64,000 bases of DNA from assembly GCF_000025185.1 (NCBI RefSeq), contig NC_013720.1:5580001-5644000 (forward strand), given 5' to 3'. The translations under genes and the position numbers were made by a program. The stretch comes from Pirellula staleyi DSM 6068 (lineage in GTDB: Bacteria > Planctomycetota > Planctomycetia > Pirellulales > Pirellulaceae). Positions 10,534 through 20,541 of this stretch are shown piece after piece (position 1 is the stretch's first letter; the number at the start of each line of letters is the position of its first letter). The notes beneath the pieces were generated by a model, which saw nothing but the letters and a program-made list of their open reading frames with translations, was not told where the DNA came from and searched no databases.

Positions 10534-11637
10534 CTAAGCCACCTCAACAACACGCGGGCCGAGCACGTCGAACTTCGGCTCGATACCCAAACCAACGCTG
10601 GTTGAAGCACGCATAAAACCTTGCTCGCGATGCGGCGCATGATGCGCTGTGCTAACAGTCACATAGCTGTTGAAATCGGTGCTTGTGAAGCGAAATTCTT
10701 CGGGTGTACTGTGCGCGAGATGAGCAATCGCTGCCGTAGTAATGTCGCCACCCCAACTATCCTCAAGCGTCATCGCGATTCCCATACTGACGCACATATC
10801 GCGCACCTGACGAGTCTTTGTGAGGCCACCCAGCTTGCTGATCTTCAGGTTCACACAATCCATCGCCAAATCACCTTTCGCGCGCATCAGCATTTCGAGC
10901 GAATCGATGTTCTCATCCAAGATAAACGGGTGATCGGTCAAACGTCGTACGGCCAGACATTCTTCGTACGTCAAGCAAGGCTGCTCGATGTAGACATCAA
11001 GCCCCTTCACCGCTCGCACGACGCGCACCGCTTCGTGCTGCGTCCAGCCGGTATTGGCATCAGCTACTAATCGATCCGACGGCGCGAGCATCGCGCGGAC
11101 CGCATGAATGCGCTCGATATCCGTATCGGGATCACCACCCACCTTCAGCTGAAATCGTGTATAGCCTTCGTTCTTATAGCCCGTTACTTTTTTGGCCATC
11201 TGCTCGGGAGACTCTTGCGAAATCGCGCGATAGAGTCGCACCTTCTCGCCGTAGCGACCACCAAGCAGTTGGCAAACGGGAAGCCCCGCCACTTTGCCCA
11301 GGATATCCCAGCAAGCGATATCGATTCCCGACTTCACGTACGGATGCCCTTTGAGCGCGGCGTCCATGCGATGGTTCAGTTTGCTGATCTCACGTGGATC
11401 CCAGCCGATCAGATGGGGACCGAGTTCCTTCAGACCAGCGCGAACGCCATCGGCGTAGGCGGGCAAGTAGAACGGACCTAGCGGACAAACTTCGCCAAAG
11501 CCGGTGATTCCGGCATCGGTTTCGATTCCGACAATCGTGCTATCGAAAACAGAGACCGACTTTCCTCCCGACCATTTGTAAGTTCCTTCATGCAGGGGAA
11601 GTTCAACGCGGTGAGCAAAGATTTTCGTGATCTTCAC
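10534..11637 (-). CDS. Enolase-superfamily enzyme, probably cis-3-hydroxy-L-proline dehydratase
   Basis: 367 aa from GTG 11637 ([18 protein letters not shown]); the longer upstream extension has no family features. Mandelate racemase/muconate lactonizing fold: N-terminal cap (residues 1-125), then a barrel with FQLKVGG at the second strand, metal ligands in [14 protein letters not shown] and ILDENIDS, the catalytic Lys in NLKISKLGG, and EDSWGGD near the end. The motif set ([29 protein letters not shown]) matches what I recall of cis-3-hydroxyproline dehydratases rather than sugar-acid dehydratases, but the substrate assignment is inference. Monocistronic and divergent from the next gene. Confidence 0.82.
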   Translation of the reverse strand: MKITKIFAHRVELPLHEGTYKWSGGKSVSVFDSTIVGIETDAGITGFGEVCPLGPFYLPAYADGVRAGLKELGPHLIGWDPREISKLNHRMDAALKGHPYVKSGIDIACWDILGKVAGLPVCQLLGGRYGEKVRLYRAISQESPEQMAKKVTGYKNEGYTRFQLKVGGDPDTDIERIHAVRAMLAPSDRLVADANTGWTQHEAVRVVRAVKGLDVYIEQPCLTYEECLAVRRLTDHPFILDENIDSLEMLMRAKGDLAMDCVNLKISKLGGLTKTRQVRDMCVSMGIAMTLEDSWGGDITTAAIAHLAHSTPEEFRFTSTDFNSYVTVSTAHHAPHREQGFMRASTSVGLGIEPKFDVLGPRVVEVA

Positions 11638-11841
11638 AGCTGTATCTCGTGGGGCTGGAGCGGGGCGTGATTCGTGGCAGCTTAGCTGAAGCAAGTTTGC
11701 AATTTTAGTCCCCGCGAGCGCATCGAAGTAGAAGGTACGAAAGTTGTTGACCGCGCTCGCTCGGGCAGTAAGACTGGTAGCAAATCCCCACCGCTGCCCC
11801 CTCACAAAAATTCCCCGTTTTCGATTGAATCGACCTGTCCG

Positions 11842-14172
11842 ATGACGTTATTTCGCTTGTTTCGCGACTGTTTCACAGCCACCACCCTGCTGGGTGCGAT
11901 GCTGGGAGCAGTGCGCGCCAGCGAGGCTGATGAGGATGCCACCTGGAAAGTGGTTTTCGATCGCGGAGCGACGCAAGCGATTGCCGCGCCAGCCGCGTGG
12001 CCCGTTCCGGGACAGCCGATGTCGATCGCCGGGAAACAGCCGAGCGATCCTCGGGAGCCGATTCGGCTCCTTGCGACACCTCGTCGACTCGACCGCTGCG
12101 AAGTGCCGCACATCGAACTCGCCAATGGGGATATTGTCCCTGGCTGGCCGCAGAAATTGGTGGCCGGTTCCCCCGGGGCGATTCCGCGCGTCGAAGTGCT
12201 CCTCGAGAGTGGCATCGAAGCGCTCGGTGGTCCCACATTGCCGGTGCGTGTCGACCGGATCAAGCGTCTGTCGCAGCGTGCCAGTGCAATTGCGACCACT
12301 CGGGAGCCAGGCTCGATTGAAACACACGATGGCCACGTTTTTATTCCTCGCTCGGTGCGGTGGCGCGAGTATGGTTTGTCGATTCTTACCGCCGATGGTG
12401 TGACCGAAATCCCCTACACCGAGATTGCGGAAGCGACGTTTCCCTCGGCAAGCGAGTCCGACGCGCTGCTCGACGATTGTCAGGCCACCAACGATCCCGA
12501 GGCGCTCGTGCATCGCTACAGCCTTGTGGGTGGCGGCGTGCTGACCGCTTCGCAAGTCAGTCGCGAAGTGCAGCGCTCGCGGCGGCGAGGCAAAACTGAC
12601 TTGATGATTTATTACTACGTGCAGCCCGCTTGGAGCATCGAGCCGCTGGTGATCACCGAGTCACAAATTGTGGCGTGTGGCTATCGCCTAGGGAATGAAG
12701 TCCCGGCGTCGCTGCTCGCGACCGAGCGATTCGTGCATCAGCCAGCCGTTGGAGCCAGCGCTGGCCTGACAAAAAATCGGGACATCGATTTTCAGCGACT
12801 CGCCAGTCGCGAGCGCGAAGCCGATCTTGCGATTGTGTCGCGATCGCATAGCGAGTGGGAAGTCGTCGTGCCACCACATGCAGCGACGTTTCGTGCGAGC
12901 CTCGCAATCGAACGCTCGCAGGCCGATGGAGGCTGCGTGAAGTGCCGTGTTGAAGGACGTCCCGCGAAAACCGATACCGGTAGCGATCAACCTGCAGATC
13001 ACGAGCCTTCCTGGAAAGTACTCTGGACCAGCGACTTTCTGCTGGGATCGAGCGCGCCGATCGATACCGGTGCTATTGAAATCCAAGGGATGGAAGCGAT
13101 TCGGCTCGTTACACTCACAGCTCACGACGACCGCCCCGCGAATGCCGACCCGCTCGACATTCGCGATGCCGTGATTTGGATGGAGCCTCAATTTGCTCTC
13201 GATCACGCTGCGAGTCAAAGCAGTTCTCTGGCGCAGCTGCTTGGCCTTCCTCTTCCGTGGAAGCTTGTTTCGAGCGACGCGGCTCCATTTTCACTACGCA
13301 ATCGTTGGAACGATCTTCAGCAGCGCTGGGACCGCGTGGTGCAGCTCAAGAAGGGTGAAACGATCGAACTACGCGCGAGCACAACCGTGCGACTCGATAG
13401 CGACGTACTCGAACTCCTCACAGCAGCCCCGCGTGAAATTGGCGAGCACAACTTCGATCTCTTCATCAATGGAAAACATCTCCCGTGGTATGTCAGCAGT
13501 GATCGCGAGCAGCTGCGCGCGACCTTGGCACGCTATCGCAGCGGCACCTTTCAGCTGAAGCGGCAGTACGATCGATCGCTCCCCGTCACATCGGACCAAG
13601 TGGCCTACTGGTGGGACCTCAGTCCGTTTCAAGGCCAAACGGTCGAACTGAAACTTGTGATACCGGGGACTGCTTCCACCAGCGAAATAGTTTGGCGTGG
13701 TCTCTCGCAGCGTTCCACGGTCATCGGCAAACGCGACGCTGGCCAAAAGTTTATCGAGCCCATGGTGCTTCTCGAATCAATGCCGCTGCTGCATGCAAGT
13801 GCCGACCGAGGACGCTCTGCTCCCACCGCTGGCACACTTCCGCGGCGCAAGGAGAACGAGATTCGTTTCCTCGGACAAATTTGGGAAGGTGGCTATGGAA
13901 TGACGCGCGGCAGTCGCCTCCGAGTTGCCATCGACCCGAGCTTCAAAACATTCGTCGCTGTCGTGGGATGCTGCGAGCAATCGTGCAGTCCGCTGCGGAT
14001 CCTGGTCGATGGTCAAGTCCGCTGGAGTGCCGAGGGAATGACGCAGTTCGATGCTGCCCGGCAAGTGCAGATCGATCTTCCTCCCGGGAGTCGCGAGCTC
14101 ACGCTCGAAGTCGGTTCCGATGGTGGCTACGATTCGTTCGCAGCGTTTGCCCAGGCCGGTTTCACGAAGTAA
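11842..14172 (+). CDS. Large secreted protein with NPCBM-like C-terminal domain
   Basis: 776 aa. Residues 1-28 form a signal peptide ([19 protein letters not shown], then VRASEA). No domain is recognised in the middle, which is beta-rich with repeated jelly-roll-like segments. The last 110 residues ([18 protein letters not shown], then [21 protein letters not shown] and [18 protein letters not shown]) have the pattern of NPCBM/NEW2 carbohydrate-binding modules found beside glycosidases. Likely an exported carbohydrate-binding or cell-surface protein. Start ATG 11842; the promoter region is shared with the divergent dehydratase gene. Confidence 0.7.
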   Translation: MTLFRLFRDCFTATTLLGAMLGAVRASEADEDATWKVVFDRGATQAIAAPAAWPVPGQPMSIAGKQPSDPREPIRLLATPRRLDRCEVPHIELANGDIVPGWPQKLVAGSPGAIPRVEVLLESGIEALGGPTLPVRVDRIKRLSQRASAIATTREPGSIETHDGHVFIPRSVRWREYGLSILTADGVTEIPYTEIAEATFPSASESDALLDDCQATNDPEALVHRYSLVGGGVLTASQVSREVQRSRRRGKTDLMIYYYVQPAWSIEPLVITESQIVACGYRLGNEVPASLLATERFVHQPAVGASAGLTKNRDIDFQRLASREREADLAIVSRSHSEWEVVVPPHAATFRASLAIERSQADGGCVKCRVEGRPAKTDTGSDQPADHEPSWKVLWTSDFLLGSSAPIDTGAIEIQGMEAIRLVTLTAHDDRPANADPLDIRDAVIWMEPQFALDHAASQSSSLAQLLGLPLPWKLVSSDAAPFSLRNRWNDLQQRWDRVVQLKKGETIELRASTTVRLDSDVLELLTAAPREIGEHNFDLFINGKHLPWYVSSDREQLRATLARYRSGTFQLKRQYDRSLPVTSDQVAYWWDLSPFQGQTVELKLVIPGTASTSEIVWRGLSQRSTVIGKRDAGQKFIEPMVLLESMPLLHASADRGRSAPTAGTLPRRKENEIRFLGQIWEGGYGMTRGSRLRVAIDPSFKTFVAVVGCCEQSCSPLRILVDGQVRWSAEGMTQFDAARQVQIDLPPGSRELTLEVGSDGGYDSFAAFAQAGFTK

Positions 14173-14229
14173 CTGGCGACCGGACGGCGTCGCTTAAACT
14201 CTGCGGATTCTTCAGCGGCGCATGAAAAA

Positions 14230-14280
14230 AGCCCTACCAAATTAGCCTTCTCGGCCGATCTGGTAGGGCTCGCAGTTTTT
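14230..14280. terminator. Bidirectional intrinsic terminator
   Basis: Perfect 10-bp stem AGCCCTACCA/TGGTAGGGCT (14230-14239 with 14261-14270). It has a run of A before it (14224-14230) and GTTTTT after it (14275-14280), so it can serve the convergent genes on both strands. Confidence 0.82.
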
Positions 14281-14336
14281 CGCAATCAGGGGCGTGAGGC
14301 CCCATCGATTAGCAACCTCAAGGGAAGCCAAATTAG

Positions 14337-14840
14337 TTAGGCGTCCTTCTTCTTTTTCTTGCCACCGAGGCCAACTTTGGCCTTCTGTTCGGGGGTCAGG
14401 ACTTCAGCAACAGCGGCTGTGAAGGCTGCTTGAGCTTCCTTGAGCGACTTTTCGGCATCGGCCATTTTGGTCTTCTGTTCATCGGTCAGGTTGAGAGCGG
14501 CGCTGACAGCTTCAGCAGCTTCTTTCCCCTTCTTGCCAGCAGCTTTGGCTTCCTTCGAAGCGGTGGCCTTGGCCTTCTTTTGTTCGGGAGTGAGGAGGCT
14601 GGCAACCGCCTCGTTGGCTTCCTTCAGCTTCGGAGCATGCTTCTCAGCAATCTCCTTGATCTTCCCCTTCTGGTCGTCCGAGAGTTCAGCTGCTTCCAGC
14701 TTCTTCATCATGGCGGCCGTTGGGTCTGGGGCACCCTTCTTTTTCTTTTCGGCCTTTCCTTCTTCGGCACCGATCGCCACAGCGACCATGCCCAGGATAC
14801 AACCTGCAATCACAACCTTCGAGAAGAACGAATTCATCAT
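14337..14840 (-). CDS. Small secreted LTxxQ-motif-like protein, Lys/Ala-rich
   Basis: 167 aa from the first of two ATGs (MMNSFFSKVVIAGCILG), nine bases after GGAG. A signal peptide ends near AIGA (about residue 24). The mature part is highly charged and helical, with repeated LTxxQ-like units: LSDDQKGKIKEI, LTPEQKKA, LTDEQKTKM and LTPEQKAKVG, ending in KKKKKDA. LTxxQ motifs occur in Spy/CpxP-type periplasmic chaperones and stress sensors; that role here is inference. Such short Lys/Ala-rich secreted proteins are common in planctomycetes. Monocistronic. Confidence 0.75.
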   Translation of the reverse strand: MMNSFFSKVVIAGCILGMVAVAIGAEEGKAEKKKKGAPDPTAAMMKKLEAAELSDDQKGKIKEIAEKHAPKLKEANEAVASLLTPEQKKAKATASKEAKAAGKKGKEAAEAVSAALNLTDEQKTKMADAEKSLKEAQAAFTAAVAEVLTPEQKAKVGLGGKKKKKDA

Positions 14841-15259
14841 GTAACCAAACTCCAAAATCGAGATGCACGGCGAAGAGGTGATGAGTTCTGCTCGGCGCAG
14901 GGGCACCGGCAGAGGCTCAATGACGTTTGGAAGCCCGTGTGCTGCATGGCCGTGATCGGCAGCGCAATGGCGAAACTTATAAGAAGAGTGACTCTCGATA
15001 AGCTATCTACCTAGATGCTTATCCCTCGGCAATTATTTGCACGCTTCTGGCGCTCAGATCGCGGCAAGTGCAAGATTAGTGACGGCGAGTATTCTTTACT
15101 CGGCGACAAGGCTCCCACTTCGATTAGTCGTAGGGGAGCAGATTCAGTGCGTCCTCGTTGGGGCGCTGCTGAGCGGGGAGCGGCGAGCATGTCGCGACTC
15201 CCCTCAACATTAGTGAAGATATTGAGTGAATATCTGGGCGAATGAAGCAGAAAAGTCGC
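14841..15259. other. Intergenic region, one strong hairpin
   Basis: 419 bp with no convincing gene. It contains an inverted repeat at 14997-15023, GATAAGC-t-ATCT-acct-AGAT-GCTTATC, an eleven-pair stem with one bulged base. A TTATAAG sequence near 14980 on the minus strand could be a -10 element for the LTxxQ-like gene, but no matching -35 is evident. Confidence 0.45.
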
Positions 15260-16564
15260 TTACGACAAGAGCTGCTTGATCGGACTACCATCGCGCACAA
15301 TCGTGATGGGGCGGCCGGTGTTGGTGTGATATTCCATCGTGTGATCGATGCCGAGCACATGATAGAACGTGGCGGCAGCATCGTCGGGAGTGATCGCTTC
15401 GTTCTTTGGCATCGTTGCCTTCTCGTCGCTCTCTCCCACCACTTGTCCACCCTTGATACCACCACCCGCCATCAGCATGAACATGCAGCGTGGATAGTGG
15501 TCGCGACCACCTTCGGCCGAACGGGTGTTGATCTTGGGGGTACGTCCGAATTCACCAGTGACGAAGACTGCGGTCGTCTCGAGCAACCCTTTTTCGTCGA
15601 GACCTTTGAGCAGTGCCGCAAGGCCGGTGTCGAGCGAAGGCAGGTTCTTGGTCTTGAGCTTGGTGAAGTTGTCGGTGTGCGTATCCCAGCCACCTAAACT
15701 GAGCGAGACAAAGCGAACACCCGACTCGATCAGCCGCGTGGCGAGCAAGCAGCTTTGACCGAACGGTTCAGCACCGAACGGCTCGGCAAACTTGGGCGAT
15801 TCCTTGCTGACATCGAAGGCATCGCGAGCCCGCTTGCTGGTGATGATCGCGTGAGCTTGTTCGCTGAAACGGTCGAGACCTGTGAGGAGCTGGCTGTTCG
15901 ACTCGACCGTCGCAAAGGTGCGATCGAGGTCTTGCAGCAGTGATTGACGACGCTCTACCTCTTCGACCGTGAGGCCGTTGCCGAGCGAGATACCACGGAC
16001 GCTAAACGGGCGACCAGGCTGCGGGGTCGAGGTGGTGTTGAGCGGGGCGTATTGCACGCCGAGAAATCCGGGGCGCTGATTGCTGTTGGGAATCGCCACA
16101 AAGGGTGGGAGATCCTTCGGGCCACCCAGTTCCTTGGTCACCACCGAGCCGTAGCCAGGATACTCGAGCGATGGGATTGGGCGGTTACCAGTGTTGACAT
16201 ACTCGGTGCCAAGTTCGTGAGCGCCGAGCGTGTGGCTCACGCCGCGCAGAATCGCGAACTTATCGGCGCACGTTGCCAGCTTGGGGAGATGCTCGCAGAA
16301 CTCCACCCCAGCCACGTTGGTTTTGATCGGATTGAACGTGCCACGATACTCGGTCGGAGCATCTGGCTTCAGATCGAAGGTGTCCATGTGCGAGGGACCA
16401 CCTGGCAGGTTGATGAAGATGGCCGACGTCGCGGTCGCCTTCTTACTCAGTTGACCTGCCGCAGCGAGCTGCAAGTAGCCCGACAAACTGAGGCTCACTC
16501 CGAGTGCGCCAACTTTGAGGAAATCGCGGCGACGCATTCCATCGCAAGTGATGCTGACTGCCAT
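15260..16564 (-). CDS. DUF1501 family protein with twin-arginine signal
   Basis: 434 aa from ATG 16564, after GGAAG. Residues 10-30 (MRRRDFLKVGALGVSLSLSG) form a twin-arginine-type leader, so the protein is probably exported folded. The rest is the DUF1501 sulfatase-like fold of the alkaline phosphatase superfamily: FINLPGGPSHMDTFD, GGWDTHTDN, TGEFGRTPKIN and GGRDHYPRCMF carry the likely metal ligands. DUF1501 genes in planctomycetes nearly always follow DUF1549/DUF1553 genes, as here (next upstream gene, 16742-19456). The substrate is unknown; a role with the cytochrome-like partner in polymer degradation or surface assembly has been suggested for the family. Confidence 0.88.
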   Translation of the reverse strand: MAVSITCDGMRRRDFLKVGALGVSLSLSGYLQLAAAGQLSKKATATSAIFINLPGGPSHMDTFDLKPDAPTEYRGTFNPIKTNVAGVEFCEHLPKLATCADKFAILRGVSHTLGAHELGTEYVNTGNRPIPSLEYPGYGSVVTKELGGPKDLPPFVAIPNSNQRPGFLGVQYAPLNTTSTPQPGRPFSVRGISLGNGLTVEEVERRQSLLQDLDRTFATVESNSQLLTGLDRFSEQAHAIITSKRARDAFDVSKESPKFAEPFGAEPFGQSCLLATRLIESGVRFVSLSLGGWDTHTDNFTKLKTKNLPSLDTGLAALLKGLDEKGLLETTAVFVTGEFGRTPKINTRSAEGGRDHYPRCMFMLMAGGGIKGGQVVGESDEKATMPKNEAITPDDAAATFYHVLGIDHTMEYHTNTGRPITIVRDGSPIKQLLS

Positions 16565-16741
16565 AATCGGAACTTCCTTCGACAAATACTGGAGAGAGGG
16601 AGTGAACGGTTGGTACGACGCGACAAGGTTCTCGGGCATGGAGCCCGAAAGCCTATCGGCTCGCAGACTCTGGTTTTTAGGAGGCAGCAGCGACACGGTG
16701 TAAAGTGTCACTGCGGAGCCACTCGGGGAATTCAGTGTGTG

Positions 16742-19456
16742 TTAGCGATTGACGATGAACTCTTTGGTGTTCACGAGCGTCCATAGCAAACCCTTGACCC
16801 CTTCGATCTGCGAAGGAGAATCGGCGATGAACTGCAAGCAACGCTTCATTTCTTCGTCGGTCGGAGGTCGGCTGACGGTACGCAAGTAAACCTGACGGAC
16901 TACTTCCTCGGGTTTCAGCACCAGCGGAGCAGCGTCGGACTTATCGCCTTCTTTCGCGGGGAGCAACTTTTTCAGCTCAGCGATCCGCTCTTCAATGCGC
17001 TCAACCTGCTTCTCATCGTCGGCCTTCTTCGCGCGATCGAGCCGCACCTTCATGCGGGCCAGCTCTTTCGAAGCTTCTTCCGCCTTCACCTCGCTCCCAT
17101 CCGTTAGCTTTTTGCTTGTCTTCGAAAGCTGTTCGATCCAGCTGTCGCGAGCACCTTCGATGGCGGCGAGTACCGAGGTATCGTTCTGCAGATAAACGGT
17201 TTGCAGCAGGCTGCTTTCCATCGAGCGATCGCAGTCGCAATTGCTTTCGCGAATCGAGCGGCCGAAGACTTGCAGAGCAAAGCCGGCTGGATTGTTGTTC
17301 GAACGGGCCGAAGCACCAGGAATCGCGGTGGCACGGCCTTTGAGTTCGGTGAGCATCGAGGCGGCCTTCGTATCCGAAGCGGTCGCGGTGATGAGCGCAT
17401 CGTAGGCGACTTCTGCAGGCAGACGACGTGGCACCGCGCGGGCGAAGTTACGTTCGTCCTTCGCGTTGGTCTCGTTCGTTTGCCAGCTGAGTTGATAGGT
17501 GCGGCTGCTCAAAATTTCGCGATGGAGCCACTTCATATCGAAGTTGTGCTCGATGAAACCTTGAGCCAAGTAGTCGAGCAGCGGCTTATTGCTCGGTGGG
17601 TTGGCCAAACTGAGATCATCGGGTGGCTGAACGATACCGACGTTAAAATAATTAGCCCACACGCGATTCACGAAGGCTTTGGCGAAGTAGGGATTTTCCT
17701 TCGAGCGGAGCCAGTGCATCAGCGGCTCGCGGGTGTCGGTCAGTTTATCGAGATCGAGATCTTCACCACCGAGCACACGAGCCGAAACCATCACCGCCTC
17801 TTCACCGGGGCGTGGTTTGCGGCGCTGTGGCGGGGTGATCGACACTTCCGAGAATGGAATCGTTTTCTTTTCCTTCAGCGCCTCGCTATAGATTTTACGA
17901 GCATCGTTATTGTTCACGCGACCTTCGGGAAACCCGAGCGATTTCATGATCGCTGCGGTCTCTTCCCGAGCATCACGCGCCCCTTGCTGGGCATACGTGA
18001 CGCGGGTGAAAAACGATTTGAAGGCATCGAAGTCGTTCTTCGACCACTGATCGAACGGATGCTTGTGGCACTGGGCACATTGAATGCGAATGCCGAGGAA
18101 GGTGTAGGCAAAACCGATCGCCTTTTCTTCGGGCTGACGAATGTTATTGCGCGACCAGTAGTAAGGCATCTCATCGCGCTCGGCTATTTTGAGCCCTGAG
18201 TCGGGATGATAGTACTTGCTCATCTCTTCGCAGTACTCGGTGTAGGTCTGCCCTTCTTTGCGGCTCTTGGCGAGAACAATCCCTTCGACAATTTTGTCGT
18301 AGGACTCGTTCTCGGCCACACGCTTGTAGAGCCAGTCGTACCACTCTTGTGCCGGATTCATTCCGGGTACACCGACATTGTTGAGCTTCGTGTCGTTGTT
18401 GCCGGTGAGATCGCACAGCTTGGTGGTCCACCAAGCGGCGTAGGCAGGAGTCTCAAGCAGTTCGTTGATCTTCTTCTCGCGCTTGTCGGCCGAGCTATCT
18501 GCCAAGAAGGCTTCGACTTCACCAGCAGTAGGAAGCGTTCCGGTGAGATCGAGGCTCACACGGCGTAGGAAGTCGGCGTCGCTGGCCAGGTCCGAGGGTA
18601 CGACACCCAGCTTTCGGAGCTTCTGGATGACAAGTTCATCAACTTTCGTATTGGTAGCTACTTGAGGATAGTTGTCGCCATACTTAGGAGAGACAGGGCG
18701 AATCACAGGGACTGGAATGACTGCCGAATCGTAGAACACCACGACATGCGTGTCGCCTGGATCGGTGGCGGTGACGAGTCCGAGTTCGGTGATCTTGGCG
18801 ACTTGATCGCTGTTGCTTTGAAAGCGGCAAAGTGGCGTGACATCTTCGCGCGATCCATCGGCCCACACGGCGATCGCTTTCAGCTGAACTTGTTCGCCTG
18901 ACTGGCTAAACAGGATTTCGCTGGGAGTGATTTCGAGGGCTGTTAGCTTTTGAACCTGCTTGGTGTCGAACTTGGCACCACCTTCGACCCAGCGGCGAAA
19001 GAGGTGATATTCCCAGCTACCTTTGGCGTATCGCTGGCCACCTTCGTGCATTTCCTCGTCGGTGGGCTTGGCGATGATGAGGCTTTCGAGCGGCTTTTCG
19101 ACATTAACGCGAGGACGCTTCTCATCAAGGAGCGCTTTATGATCGGCATCAAAGTCGTAGCCGAAAAGGGAGAGCCGGAAATCGCCCCGACCTTGGAACG
19201 ATCCGTGACAACTGCGACCGTTGCATCCGAGACGTCCAAACAGCGGACTGACGTGCTTCTGGAAATCGGGGATCTCGGTGACATCTTCGTTTTGGTAGCG
19301 CTCGACGACCGTCGGCTGTACATCGGTGCTTGCAGCAGTGGCGGGAGCGTCGGCTTTAGCAGCCGAGACATCTTCGGCTGCATTGCTAGAGAGCAGCGAG
19401 CTGACGAGCAGACCGCAACAAGCAGCGGCAGAGAATAGGTGGCGACCGAGCGACAT
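16742..19456 (-). CDS. DUF1549/DUF1553 cytochrome-like protein with Ig-like domain
   Basis: 904 aa from ATG 19456, seven bases after AGGAG. Signal peptide at residues 1-25. A first heme-like motif, CNGRSCH (CxxxCH, about 82-88), precedes a bacterial Ig-like (Big_2) domain at about 170-260. DUF1549 follows (VDELVIQKLRKLGVVPS, DFLRRVSLDLTGTLPT), with a second motif, CAQCH (CxxCH), in GIRIQCAQCHKHPFD. DUF1553 comes next (LMHWLRSKENPYFAKAFVNRVWANYF). A charged coiled coil (about 790-840) is inserted before the end. Upstream partner of the DUF1501 gene, 177 bp away. Likely a large periplasmic c-type cytochrome-like protein; its reaction is unknown. Confidence 0.88.
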   Translation of the reverse strand: MSLGRHLFSAAACCGLLVSSLLSSNAAEDVSAAKADAPATAASTDVQPTVVERYQNEDVTEIPDFQKHVSPLFGRLGCNGRSCHGSFQGRGDFRLSLFGYDFDADHKALLDEKRPRVNVEKPLESLIIAKPTDEEMHEGGQRYAKGSWEYHLFRRWVEGGAKFDTKQVQKLTALEITPSEILFSQSGEQVQLKAIAVWADGSREDVTPLCRFQSNSDQVAKITELGLVTATDPGDTHVVVFYDSAVIPVPVIRPVSPKYGDNYPQVATNTKVDELVIQKLRKLGVVPSDLASDADFLRRVSLDLTGTLPTAGEVEAFLADSSADKREKKINELLETPAYAAWWTTKLCDLTGNNDTKLNNVGVPGMNPAQEWYDWLYKRVAENESYDKIVEGIVLAKSRKEGQTYTEYCEEMSKYYHPDSGLKIAERDEMPYYWSRNNIRQPEEKAIGFAYTFLGIRIQCAQCHKHPFDQWSKNDFDAFKSFFTRVTYAQQGARDAREETAAIMKSLGFPEGRVNNNDARKIYSEALKEKKTIPFSEVSITPPQRRKPRPGEEAVMVSARVLGGEDLDLDKLTDTREPLMHWLRSKENPYFAKAFVNRVWANYFNVGIVQPPDDLSLANPPSNKPLLDYLAQGFIEHNFDMKWLHREILSSRTYQLSWQTNETNAKDERNFARAVPRRLPAEVAYDALITATASDTKAASMLTELKGRATAIPGASARSNNNPAGFALQVFGRSIRESNCDCDRSMESSLLQTVYLQNDTSVLAAIEGARDSWIEQLSKTSKKLTDGSEVKAEEASKELARMKVRLDRAKKADDEKQVERIEERIAELKKLLPAKEGDKSDAAPLVLKPEEVVRQVYLRTVSRPPTDEEMKRCLQFIADSPSQIEGVKGLLWTLVNTKEFIVNR

Positions 19457-19653
19457 CGAGAGACTCCTGGCGAGATCGTTCGAGGCGAGTGGAGAGGGTG
19501 CATCGAGCGGCGGAAGAACCAGCGGAGATACCGCCGGTCCCATCCAACTAGCTAGATGTTTAGGAGCGCGGAAAAATTGTCGGGAAATGGGAAGCGAGCG
19601 ATATTTTTCTGGCAAACCGCCAACTTCGGGGGGAAAGCAAGGTTTACGCGGTA

Positions 19654-20535
19654 CTATTTATCGCTACCGGGCTTCAGAGGGGACTTAATTGACTCTTTCG
19701 TGGCGGCTTTGCCAGCGTTGGGCTTAGTGCCAGACGGCTTGCCTGGATCGGACTTACCATTGCCCCGTGTGAGGAACTCAAGCTGACGCTCGATCATTTC
19801 CTCGCGCGATGCTTCGAGGTTTTCGATCTGCTGATCGATCTTTTCCATCCGCTGCGTGATCTTGGCACGCTCGAACGACAAAAGTGCAATGCGGGCCGAG
19901 AGTTGCTGCTCGAGCAGGCTCTTGAGCTCGTCGCGCAGTGTGGCGGAGTCGTTCATCTTCAGGCGGGCCGAAATCAGCTGAATCTTCGACTGCGCGGTCC
20001 AGACGGCTAGTTCCAGCTGATACTGCTGCTGGTCGCGATCTTGGGTAGCCGCCAGCCGCTCGGAAGCTCGAAACAGCTCGCGAATCGCCTGCTCGTATTC
20101 CCTGGTCTGACTCGACTTGAGATGCGTGAGAAGCTCGGCCAGTTCAGGATGATTCAGCTGCACGAACGTCATCACAGCCGCTTCGCGTTCGGGGGTGATC
20201 GATACCGGACGTGATTTCGCTGCGGCTGAGCCGGGTTTGGTGATGGCAGCACGCGTGGGAGCTTCTCTCCCCTGCTCTTTGTTCTTGGCGCGAGTGGTCG
20301 ACGGGGCTTTCACCACCTGGCTGCTGTCGGCGGAACCAGAGGAACCTTTGCTCTCAGCCTCTTTGGTAGTAGTAGTAGTAGCAGTAGGTTTCTTATCGCC
20401 AGACGACTGGGTGGTGGTCGCTTTATCGTCGGACCAGGCAGATTGCATGGCGATGCCGACGACCACGATGCCAGCGACGAGCGCGCACGACCATCGCTGC
20501 CAACCACTCGCAGGAATAAGACTCGAGCGAACCAT
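19654..20535 (-). CDS. Exported coiled-coil protein downstream of an anti-sigma gene
   Basis: 293 aa; ATG 20535 (a GTG at 20538 is in frame). A hydrophobic N-terminus (CALVAGIVVVGIAMQSAW) is followed by a Ser/Thr/Lys-rich disordered stretch (about 35-110). A long helical region follows (about 115-250: LAELLTHLKSSQTREYEQAIREL through RMEKIDQQIENLEASREEMI). It ends in a Lys/Pro/Gly-rich tail. It starts six bases after the anti-sigma stop, so it belongs to the sigma/anti-sigma operon. By position it may sense or modulate envelope stress, as CnrX- or CpxP-like proteins do elsewhere; this is inference. Confidence 0.7.
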   Translation of the reverse strand: MVRSSLIPASGWQRWSCALVAGIVVVGIAMQSAWSDDKATTTQSSGDKKPTATTTTTKEAESKGSSGSADSSQVVKAPSTTRAKNKEQGREAPTRAAITKPGSAAAKSRPVSITPEREAAVMTFVQLNHPELAELLTHLKSSQTREYEQAIRELFRASERLAATQDRDQQQYQLELAVWTAQSKIQLISARLKMNDSATLRDELKSLLEQQLSARIALLSFERAKITQRMEKIDQQIENLEASREEMIERQLEFLTRGNGKSDPGKPSGTKPNAGKAATKESIKSPLKPGSDK

Positions 20536-20541
20536 CACGAT

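Noticed and set aside
15015-15245. A 76-codon frame in the region upstream of the DUF1501 gene
   Set aside because: Overlaps the hairpin region, weak start, Arg/Gly-rich and no domain; probably chance.
17201-18199. A 332-codon plus-strand frame opposite the DUF1549 gene
   Set aside because: Antisense to a gene with clear DUF1549/DUF1553 motifs and a strong ribosome site; no independent evidence.
20310-20400. Run of TAG-like trinucleotides (gtagtagtagtag) as a microsatellite of interest
   Set aside because: It encodes the Thr-rich linker (ATTTTTTKEA) of an exported coiled-coil protein, so it is codon repetition in disordered sequence.
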